From Candidatus Poribacteria bacterium (GTDB lineage Bacteria > Poribacteria > WGA-4E > PCPOR2b), in contig JAPUIP010000170.1 of the NCBI GenBank assembly GCA_027296925.1, positions 1 through 19,008 on the forward strand: a DNA stretch of 19,008 nucleotides, read 5' to 3'. Within the stretch, counting starts at the first letter, position 1. Each line of letters starts with the position of its first letter. The notes beneath the pieces were generated by a model. The model was not told the origin of the DNA. It ran no database searches and saw only the letters and a list, made by a program, of their open reading frames with translations. Made by a program: the position numbers and the translations under genes. Below, one piece after another: positions 13,038 to 19,008 of this stretch.

Positions 13038-14261
13038 GTGCCAAGATTTCGTTACGAAGCCCTCACGAACACTGGAACGATCGTTAGCAATACACAAGAA
13101 GCGAACTCAAAGGCTGAACTTGTGTCTAAACTAAAAGTGATGGGGTATTGGCCGACGACTGTTGTTGAGGAAAGCGCAGAGGCGCAAGCCCAAAGACAGT
13201 TTCAGATCCCGCTGCTCCGTCCCCGGATTAAGTCGGCGGACGTAGAGTTTTTTACGTATCAGATAGCAACGCTCATCAACGCTCATGTTCCCTTGCCACG
13301 CGCGCTGGGAGTGACGCTTGAGCAGATTACGAGTATTGAACTCAAGCGGGTCGTCGAACAGGTCAAGTACGATGTCGAGCACGGCGCCACATTTAACGAC
13401 GCACTCGCACAGCATCCGAGAGTGTTTTCAGACCTGTATATCAATATGGTAAAAGCGGGTGAGGCCGCCGGCGTCCTCGGTGTGGTTTTGGCGCGTCTCG
13501 CTGAGTTTTCGGAAAGGCAACGTTTTCTGAGAAGTGAAGTGACTTCGGCCCTCTTTTATCCCGCGATTTTGTTGGTTTTAAGTGGGGGTGCTGTAGCCGT
13601 TCTGATAACCTTTGTCATCCCCAAATTCACCTCCATGTTCGCCGAACTGGGAGTTGAACTTCCTGGACCAACGCGACTACTCATCAGTGTTACGGACTTT
13701 CTGAGCGCCTACTGGTGGGTCATTTTAATCGGGGGAATTGGTGCCGTATTGGCGCTCCGACAGTACATGAAGACGGAGAGTGGACGGCTTGTTCTGGATC
13801 GGCTGAAACTCAAACTCCCGATTATCGGAGGGGTTTTTAGTACCTTTGCGCTCGTTCGTTTTACACAAACAATGGCAACCTTGCTCGAAAATGGGGTTGT
13901 GCTGCTGCCGGCACTTCGCGTTGTCAAAGATACAATGGGAAATCTGGTTTATAGTCACGCAGTCGCAGAAGCAGAGAGGGAGGTCGAACGCGGCTCGACC
14001 TTATCGAGAGAACTGGAGTCCAGCGGCGTTTTCCCGCCCTTGCTGACCCACATGATCGCTATTGGAGAAGAATCTGGCAATCCCGAACAGATGCTGGCGA
14101 AACTGGCAGAATATTACGATATGGAAATCAAGAAGAACTTGGTACGTATCACAAACTCGATTGGACCGCTAGTCATTCTATTTATGGGGCTGCTGATTGG
14201 CTTTATTGCCGTGGCGATGATACTCCCGATTTTCGAAGCGAGCACAGCTATGGAACTGTAA
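13038..14261 (+). CDS. gspF: T2SS inner-membrane platform protein GspF
   Basis: This polytopic platform protein links GspE to the pseudopilus. It has 407 residues with two T2SSF domains. The first begins near VEFFTYQIATLINAHVPLPR (about 69-88). The second follows around LKLPIIGGVFSTFALVRFTQ and is preceded by two membrane segments; a third membrane helix lies near the C-terminus (GPLVILFMGLLIGFIAVAMI). The start is a GTG. Two GTG codons are adjacent (13035 and 13038); AAGGAG at 13026-13031 is 6 nt from the second and only 3 nt from the first, so 13038 is preferred. It follows gspE by about 30 nt. Confidence 0.96.
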   Translation: MPRFRYEALTNTGTIVSNTQEANSKAELVSKLKVMGYWPTTVVEESAEAQAQRQFQIPLLRPRIKSADVEFFTYQIATLINAHVPLPRALGVTLEQITSIELKRVVEQVKYDVEHGATFNDALAQHPRVFSDLYINMVKAGEAAGVLGVVLARLAEFSERQRFLRSEVTSALFYPAILLVLSGGAVAVLITFVIPKFTSMFAELGVELPGPTRLLISVTDFLSAYWWVILIGGIGAVLALRQYMKTESGRLVLDRLKLKLPIIGGVFSTFALVRFTQTMATLLENGVVLLPALRVVKDTMGNLVYSHAVAEAEREVERGSTLSRELESSGVFPPLLTHMIAIGEESGNPEQMLAKLAEYYDMEIKKNLVRITNSIGPLVILFMGLLIGFIAVAMILPIFEASTAMEL

Positions 14262-14274
14262 ATAAATAACTCAT

Positions 14275-14295
14275 CGGTTTCGCTGATTGAAACCG
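14275..14295 (+). promoter_or_regulatory. Intercistronic hairpin between gspF and gspG
   Basis: CGGTTTC (14275-14281) pairs with GAAACCG (14289-14295) around a 7-nt loop, 14 nt after the gspF stop. No T-run follows, so it is not a standard terminator. It could protect or process mRNA so that gspG, the major pseudopilin, is made in larger amounts (inference). Confidence 0.4.
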
Positions 14296-14366
14296 TGCGC
14301 TTCAGGGCTTTGCATCAAGCAAGTACCGACAAGTTAATTGTTGACGATTCCTATAGGAGGATAAAA

Positions 14367-14813
14367 ATGTCGAAACGATTGCAAGCTGATGAATCCGGGA
14401 TGACACTGATCGAAATTATGATTGTCATTGTTATTCTCGGTTTATTGGCAAGTGTTATCGCCCCGAGGATTGTGACTGCGCCGAATAAAGCGAGGGTTGC
14501 CAAAGCCAAACAGGAGATTGCGGCATTGGAAACCGCTCTTCAATTGTACTCGCTTAACGTTGGGGATTACCCATCAACGGAGCAAGGCTTGCTGGCACTG
14601 TGGACCGCCCCGAACCCGGAACCCGCAAATTGGGAACGAACGCTGGGCAAACCCACTTTCAAAGATCCGTGGGGAAAAAATGACTACGTTTATCTCTATC
14701 CCGGTAACCATGAAGGTTACGATTACGATCTCTATTCTCTGGGACAGGATGGCAAGGAGAGTGGCGACGACTTCGACGCTGACATCACCAATTGGATTGA
14801 GGAGACGGAGTAG
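14367..14813 (+). CDS. gspG: Major pseudopilin GspG
   Basis: GspG is the main subunit of the T2SS pseudopilus. The ATG at 14367 has an ideal ribosome binding site (AGGAGG, 6 nt upstream). The frame is open further up to 14295, but that extension would make the leader too long. The 148-residue preprotein has an 11-residue leader MSKRLQADESG, then the cleavage site G|MTLIE with Glu at +5, followed by a hydrophobic helix (IMIVIVILGLLASVIAPRIV). The +1 residue is Met rather than the more common Phe. The globular part carries the GspG signature: DYPSTEQGLLAL, the KDPWGKNDYVYLYPG turn, and the calcium-binding end YDLYSLGQDGKESGDD. The prepilin peptidase gene is not in the window. Confidence 0.96.
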   Translation: MSKRLQADESGMTLIEIMIVIVILGLLASVIAPRIVTAPNKARVAKAKQEIAALETALQLYSLNVGDYPSTEQGLLALWTAPNPEPANWERTLGKPTFKDPWGKNDYVYLYPGNHEGYDYDLYSLGQDGKESGDDFDADITNWIEETE

Positions 14814-14841
14814 GCATCCGGTATTCGTCTGAAAAAGATCA

Positions 14842-15516
14842 ATGCACCCACACAGACGGACAAATCAACATCACTTCGAGGCGGGTTTTACGCTGATCGA
14901 GATTATGCTTGTCCTAACGCTGATCTCGATCCTCTACTCAATGGCGACGCCGTCTTTGCGTGGTTTTGCTGCATCAACACGTTTGAAGTCCTCGGCCCGT
15001 GCCATTCGAGACATGCTCAACTTCGCACGAGACATGGCTATCACTGAACGAACGGCTTATCTGGTCGTGTTTAATCTGGATGGAGACCGTTATTGGCTTG
15101 CCTCCAGTGAAACTTTCGATGTCGAAGATCCAACCACCTCCTCACTGTCGAGTTCATCGAGCACTGTCCGCTCATCCGCTTTCCAGCAGACAGACGGGGC
15201 CTCAATCGCCGAGACCGGGGAAACAACACTTTCACGTACAAGCACGATTCTCGGTGTGCCGCAAGAACTGAGTCACAGTGTGAGCTTGTCACGCATCACA
15301 ACCAATCACAATTTCCAATCCAATCAGGTAGATTCCGGCGTTGATTACATCTATTTCTCCCCGATCGGATCCTCTGAAGACACTGTCCTGTACATTCAGG
15401 ATAGGCGAGGTAAAGCGATGTCTATCGCCGTTGAAAGTGCGACCGGTCGCGTTCGCCTGCAAGCACTCGACAACCAGCAGCGGGAGGAGCTCGGGTTATC
15501 TACCGACTCGAATTAA
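14842..15516 (+). CDS. gspH: Minor pseudopilin GspH
   Basis: The 224-residue prepilin-like protein has a 15-residue leader ending EAG and the cleavage site G|FTLIE (Glu at +5), then a hydrophobic helix IMLVLTLISILYSMATPSLR. The C-terminal globular domain matches the GspH/FimT pattern (RDMLNFARDMAITERTAYLV, later GRVRLQ). A Ser/Thr-rich insertion of about 45 residues (VEDPTTSSLSSSSSTVRSSA and on) interrupts the globular domain. The ribosome binding site is weak, so it may depend on coupling with gspG, 28 nt upstream. Confidence 0.9.
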   Translation: MHPHRRTNQHHFEAGFTLIEIMLVLTLISILYSMATPSLRGFAASTRLKSSARAIRDMLNFARDMAITERTAYLVVFNLDGDRYWLASSETFDVEDPTTSSLSSSSSTVRSSAFQQTDGASIAETGETTLSRTSTILGVPQELSHSVSLSRITTNHNFQSNQVDSGVDYIYFSPIGSSEDTVLYIQDRRGKAMSIAVESATGRVRLQALDNQQREELGLSTDSN

Positions 15517-15592
15517 TGTGGCGGCCTGCTTTTTGGACAAGAAATCCACGGCTACTTCGTCCTGGCACCCCAAACCGCTTTGGCTTGAAAAT

Positions 15593-16051
15593 ATGAAGCT
15601 GCTGCACCACTCTCCATCACTTCTCCACACATCCACCGCTGACGAGCGGGGCTTCACCCTGATCGAAATTATCTTCACTTTAGCCATCTTATCCTTTGCC
15701 CTGCCGACGTTGCTGCGCTCCTTTACAATCGGGGCGAGAGGGCAAGCCATCTCCCAAAATCGAACAACCGCCTTGTATCTCCTCAGATTTCGAATGGCAG
15801 AGATCGAGCTTGTGGGTTATCCAGACATCGGCGAAGACGACGGTGAATTTGGCGAAAACTCACGATTCCGCTGGCACTCGGACGTTCAGGAGGTAGAATC
15901 AGAGGAGCTCGAAGGCCTGCGCCTCGCCACCGTTACCGTCACATGGCAGGAGCGTGGAAAAGAGAAATCGATTTCGATGAATACCTATTTTGCGGATCGC
16001 CAGATGCCACAGACACAGAGCGGTCAGCAGAATCAGGGAGGAGACCGATGA
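15593..16051 (+). CDS. gspI: Minor pseudopilin GspI
   Basis: The 152-residue protein has a 20-residue leader ending DERG, the cleavage site G|FTLIE and a hydrophobic stretch IIFTLAILSFALPTLLRSF. NRTTALYLLRFRMAEIELVG and the later WQERGKEKSISMNTYF agree with the GspI family (RTTALYLA-like alignment and a C-terminal beta strand). In the known pseudopilus tip, GspI pairs with GspJ and GspK. The ATG at 15593 is chosen because upstream codons in this frame have no ribosome binding site; its own site is weak. The 76 nt between gspH and this start hold nothing else. The stop codon overlaps the gspJ ATG (ATGA). Confidence 0.88.
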   Translation: MKLLHHSPSLLHTSTADERGFTLIEIIFTLAILSFALPTLLRSFTIGARGQAISQNRTTALYLLRFRMAEIELVGYPDIGEDDGEFGENSRFRWHSDVQEVESEELEGLRLATVTVTWQERGKEKSISMNTYFADRQMPQTQSGQQNQGGDR

Positions 16052-17013
16052 TGAAAACACGAGGACACAAGGGGAGGGGATTCCGCTTTACGCTTTACGC
16101 TTTACGCACCTTATACCTCCCATTGCGGGGTTGGGCGTCCTTCTCACGTTCCACCCACCACCAGCGTGGTTTTACCCTGATTGAACTGCTAATCTCTGTC
16201 AGTGTACTCGTTATTATTGGCGGAGGTGCTTACACTTCGTTCAATATCGCCACCGATATTTACCGAAAATCAGAGTCGCAAATTGTCATGAATCAGAAAT
16301 GTCGGATTGCGTTAGACCGCTTTGTCACCGACTTGAGCAATCTGCAGGCGCTGCAGGGAGATGAGTCGCTGATCCTCGTGTCGCAGGATAATCCGAGTGA
16401 AGAGGGGGCCGAGCGAGATGTGATCAGTTTTGTGACACTGGTTCGCACGGATCCAGATCCATTTCTCGCCCAACTGAATCCGGAGGGACAGCTAGGGGGC
16501 ACAGATGCGGTCGAGGAAAATCAACCCCAACTTGTCAGCGACGTGCAACGGGTTGCCTACTACATCGGGGAGGACGTGAATCAGCTCGACATCGACTCAG
16601 AAGCGCGTGGCGCCATGCTAGCGGCGGATAGCGAAACAGATCAAGACCTGGTACTCCTGCGTCTTGCAACAACAGCCCTTGAGCCAGAAACAGTGATCCA
16701 ACCTTTGCTTGAGTCGGGCACGCTTCCAACTGAGGATGAGGAAGGCAACCCAATCCGGGTGGATATCGTTCCGCTTATCGATCAGATTGTCTCCTTCGAT
16801 CTGAAGTACTTTGATGGCGAGGAGTGGTACGAATCGTGGGAGGACACCGAAGCGATTCCGAAATCCGTCCAGGTGCTGATTACCGTTGCCGGTGAAAATC
16901 GTAGCGCGGATCAAAATGCTGCCTCCGCTACGATGACGCAATCAACGATGGTTTATCTCATGATGAGTGTAAACTTTAGTGAGCAACCCCTCGGCGGTGG
17001 CCCAGGTGGATAA
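16048..17013 (+). CDS. gspJ: Minor pseudopilin GspJ with unusually long leader
   Basis: The 321-residue protein starts at ATG 16048, which overlaps the gspI stop (ATGA) and has GGAGG 6 nt upstream. The prepilin cleavage site G|FTLIELL follows a 41-residue leader, longer than the roughly 6-25 residues usual for such signals. Part of this leader is encoded by a 7-bp tandem repeat (see 16084-16107). The helix LLISVSVLVIIGGGAYTSFN and the GspJ-like segments CRIALDRFVTDLSNL, then IVSFDLKYFDGEEWYESW and IPKSVQVLITVAGEN, support GspJ. It is longer than typical (about 200 residues), with acidic insertions between about 110 and 220. It forms the tip complex with GspI and GspK. Confidence 0.9.
   Translation: MMKTRGHKGRGFRFTLYALRTLYLPLRGWASFSRSTHHQRGFTLIELLISVSVLVIIGGGAYTSFNIATDIYRKSESQIVMNQKCRIALDRFVTDLSNLQALQGDESLILVSQDNPSEEGAERDVISFVTLVRTDPDPFLAQLNPEGQLGGTDAVEENQPQLVSDVQRVAYYIGEDVNQLDIDSEARGAMLAADSETDQDLVLLRLATTALEPETVIQPLLESGTLPTEDEEGNPIRVDIVPLIDQIVSFDLKYFDGEEWYESWEDTEAIPKSVQVLITVAGENRSADQNAASATMTQSTMVYLMMSVNFSEQPLGGGPGG
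16084..16107 (+). repeat. Heptanucleotide tandem repeat in the gspJ leader
   Basis: The unit CGCTTTA is repeated three times (16084-16104) and followed by a partial copy CGC. It lies within codons of the GspJ leader (FRFTLYALRTLY region). Because 7 is not a multiple of 3, gain or loss of one unit would shift the reading frame. Confidence 0.85.
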
Positions 17014-17028
17014 TGGGGGCGGGGGAAA

Positions 17029-18507
17029 ATGGAAAATCAGTGCACTGAAAAACGCTGTTCCGCTATGTATAACGTTTTACGTTGTACGCATGACGCGAAA
17101 CGCATCACCAGCGAACGTGGATTATCACTGATTTCCACGCTCTGGATTTTGACAATCCTCTCTGTCCTTGCCACCCAGTTTCTATATTCGATGCGTCTTG
17201 AACGGCGAATACAGGCAAACTTTGAAGAGCGAATAAAATTCCATTACGCCGCAAAGGCGGGATTTGAGCAAGCGATTGCGATGCTCCGCGGAGATGAAAC
17301 GCCTTATGATGTGCTGGGTGAAGATTGGGCGGAGGAGATTGAAGAACAGATCGCAGACGGTATCATCGCTGGAAATGCCCTGACCTATCGTATCAAAATC
17401 ACGGACGAGGGCTCAAAAATCAACATCAACACTGCGGATGTAAACACGATTCGTGGGCTATTAAACCTCGTCGGCTATGAAGAAACGGATCTGACAGAAC
17501 TGCCGCTTGCGGAGGCAATCGAGCAGGGACGCCCATATCGTACTGTGCGCGACCTCGCAAGGGTTGAGGGCATGACACAAGCATTACTCTATGGGCAACA
17601 GCAGGTCACAAGTGTGGATATGGCGCCTGATGAGAAAGAGGGACAAAGTGCGCCGGGGCTGATTGATCTGGTGAGCATCTATTCGGTTGACAAAAATACC
17701 GATGCCAGCGGGCAGCAGCGAACCAATATTAACAGCGCCGATGCCCAGCAACTGACGCAGATTCAAGGGAGTAATAATCAGTCGATTTTCTCGCAGGGAG
17801 AAGCAGAGTCGCTCATCGAGCAGCGGGACTTCGATAGCATTGGTAATCTGCTCGACGCCCAGGCCATCTCGGAGGAGGTCTTCAACAGCATTCGCGATCG
17901 GATTAGCGTGGACAGCAACGAGGAGAATCAAGAACAGGTCGATATCAATACTGCCGATGCAGCCCGGCTGCAATCGTTGGACGGCATTGATCAGGGCATC
18001 GCTGAGCGGATTATCGATCATCGCAACAGTCAAGGCAATTTTGAAAATGTCGATCAGCTCAAAGACGTTAAGCTGATTACGGAAGCTGAGTTCAGAAGCA
18101 TTGTCGATAAGATCACGAGGTCGGACGAAAAGATACTGAAGGGACTCATGAATATCAATACCGCACCTCAGGAGCTCTTGCAACTGTTACCGGGGATGGA
18201 TGAAAACAAGGCGCAAGCGATTATCAATCGTCGTGAATCGGAACCGGAAGATGGCCAAGGAACTCAGGTCCCCGGACAAGAGGAGATTGAAGGAAATCCG
18301 TTTACAAACATTGGTCAACTCCTCGATGTGGAGGGGATGGATGTGGAGACGTTTCGTCAAATTGCTGAACTGGTCACGTATCGGTCGCAGGGCTTTCTCA
18401 TTGAAGCCGCCGGGGTTGATCCCCTCGGCAAAACGATTGCCACTTGTGTGGGGGCGATTGATCGATCCGGAGAACAGGTTGTGATTACGTATTGGAGACA
18501 GGATTAG
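17029..18507 (+). CDS. gspK: Minor pseudopilin GspK with extra helix-hairpin-helix modules
   Basis: The 492-residue protein has a 31-residue leader, then G|LSLISTLWILTILSVLA. It lacks Glu at +5, as is characteristic of GspK, the tip subunit. The alpha domain contains four ComEA/SAM-like helix-hairpin-helix modules: KININTADVNTIRGLL (from about 130), TNINSADAQQLTQI (232), VDINTADAARLQSLDGID (304) and MNINTAPQELLQLLPGMD (374). Standard GspK has two such SAM-like units, and typical length is about 320 residues. The C-terminal ITYWRQD ends a short beta strand. The ATG at 17029 follows a G-rich stretch 15 nt after the gspJ stop; ATG 17065 is an alternative without a good binding site. A heptamer array lies in the leader (17072-17106). 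Confidence 0.9.
   Translation: MENQCTEKRCSAMYNVLRCTHDAKRITSERGLSLISTLWILTILSVLATQFLYSMRLERRIQANFEERIKFHYAAKAGFEQAIAMLRGDETPYDVLGEDWAEEIEEQIADGIIAGNALTYRIKITDEGSKININTADVNTIRGLLNLVGYEETDLTELPLAEAIEQGRPYRTVRDLARVEGMTQALLYGQQQVTSVDMAPDEKEGQSAPGLIDLVSIYSVDKNTDASGQQRTNINSADAQQLTQIQGSNNQSIFSQGEAESLIEQRDFDSIGNLLDAQAISEEVFNSIRDRISVDSNEENQEQVDINTADAARLQSLDGIDQGIAERIIDHRNSQGNFENVDQLKDVKLITEAEFRSIVDKITRSDEKILKGLMNINTAPQELLQLLPGMDENKAQAIINRRESEPEDGQGTQVPGQEEIEGNPFTNIGQLLDVEGMDVETFRQIAELVTYRSQGFLIEAAGVDPLGKTIATCVGAIDRSGEQVVITYWRQD
17072..17106 (+). repeat. Degenerate heptamer array in the gspK leader
   Basis: Five consecutive 7-nt units begin with ACG: ACGTTTT, ACGTTGT, ACGCATG, ACGCGAA, ACGCATC. The period and the ACG(C/T)TTT-like core match the exact heptamer repeat in the gspJ leader 980 bp upstream. 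Confidence 0.6.
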
Positions 18508-18618
18508 CCCAAGAGAGGCCTGAAGAATTGGTTATCCTTCGGCGCGGCGTCACGTGGACAGATCAATTCCCATAAATTCGATCCTATAAGTCCGTAGGGT
18601 TCCATCTAAGGAAAGAAC

Positions 18619-19008
18619 ATGGCAAAGCACCAGATCGTAGCCATCGACATTGGCACGAACGCAATCAAGCGGGCACAATTGGAACAGACCGCTTCAGGGA
18701 TTCGCCTTGTGGGTGCAGAGATTGAGGCCTATCCTCGCAAAGATGCAATGGAGGAAGTCACTTACGAAACGATTCTCCAGGCTTTGCGAAATGTCTGGGG
18801 GAAGGTACAGGGTCGTAAGCACGCAGTTGCATTATCGATACCCCGCCTGTTGGTCACCTCGCGGCGACTAACGAACCTTCCTGCCGCTGCAACGGATGAG
18901 CAACTCTCAGACTTAGTTGCAATGCAGGCGGAAACGGAACTCCCTTTCAGGATAGAAAACGCGGTCTACGACTACCACGATGTGCGTCGTTCAGCTCGGG
19001 GCGTGTCT
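18619..19008 (+). CDS. pilM: PilM/GspL-like actin-fold protein, 5' part
   Basis: The gene runs off the right edge; 130 residues are visible. The ATG at 18619 has AAGGA 6 nt upstream. The N-terminus HQIVAIDIGTNAIKRAQLEQ is the phosphate-1 motif of the actin-like ATPase fold seen in PilM and in the cytoplasmic half of GspL. SIPRLLVTSRRLTNLPA and the later MQAETELPF match the PilM pattern (exxxxlPf before the second subdomain). In known systems it binds the ATPase and the PilN/GspL membrane proteins. The 111-nt gap after gspK has no clear promoter, so it probably belongs to the same operon. Whether it is a separate PilM or a fused GspL cannot be seen here. Confidence 0.85.
   Translation, partial: MAKHQIVAIDIGTNAIKRAQLEQTASGIRLVGAEIEAYPRKDAMEEVTYETILQALRNVWGKVQGRKHAVALSIPRLLVTSRRLTNLPAAATDEQLSDLVAMQAETELPFRIENAVYDYHDVRRSARGVS

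Noticed and set aside
14295..14366. 24-codon upstream extension of gspG
   Set aside because: The start at 14367 has an ideal AGGAGG site, and the extension would create an atypical leader; it also overlaps the intercistronic hairpin.
18585..18590. TATAAG as a promoter for the pilM-like gene
   Set aside because: The only -35-like box (TGGACA at 18555-18560) is 24 nt away, outside the usable range.

Overview
The window comes from a diderm (Gram-negative type) bacterium. The evidence is a secretin, lipoproteins, Sec signal peptides and an almost complete type II secretion / type IV pilus-like (T2SS) gene set. The PQQ-type beta-propeller protein, the CoxE-like von Willebrand protein, the Gly/Arg-rich exported proteins and the loosely packed intergenic DNA suggest a little-cultured lineage, for example Poribacteria, Latescibacterota or another PVC/FCB-type candidate phylum. 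That placement is an inference; no rRNA gene is present to settle it.

Layout. Positions 1-484 hold no intact gene, only a possible decayed minus-strand reading frame. From 485 to 5005, minus-strand housekeeping or accessory genes follow: a cysteine-poor thioredoxin-fold lipoprotein candidate (485-1078), a CoxE-like VWA protein (1175-2329), a secreted dienelactone-hydrolase-family protein (2755-3588) and a secreted beta-propeller protein (3749-5005). From 5128 to 10501 there is a minus-strand cluster transcribed toward position 1. Its order is: Spy-like membrane-anchored protein, Gly-rich lipoprotein, broken WXXGXW-repeat gene, gspC, gspD, ECF sigma factor. The gspC/gspD overlap (GTGA) and the 8-nt gspD/sigma gap indicate translational coupling. 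A 751-bp divergent region (10502-11252) follows. It carries a good sigma70-type promoter, a chain of potential hairpins ending in a strong terminator-like stem (a candidate small RNA), and a second promoter in front of gspE. From 11253 to the right edge the plus strand carries gspE, gspF, gspG, gspH, gspI, gspJ, gspK and the start of a pilM/gspL-like gene.

How it works together. GspE (ATPase), GspF (platform), GspG-K (pseudopilins), PilM/GspL, GspC and the GspD secretin would build one envelope-spanning secretion machine encoded by two divergent transcription units. The ECF sigma factor coupled to the secretin gene, and the Spy-like and lipoprotein genes at the head of the same cluster, suggest a link between secretin assembly and envelope-stress control (inference).

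Main oddities: a 15-bp perfect inverted repeat that would hide the start codon of the thioredoxin-like gene; a secretin with four rather than three N1-type modules, most carrying Gly-rich inserts; a hidden, mutated WXXGXW-repeat gene; heptanucleotide repeats inside the leader peptides of gspJ and gspK; a GspK with four helix-hairpin-helix-like modules; and a candidate structured RNA between the two T2SS units.
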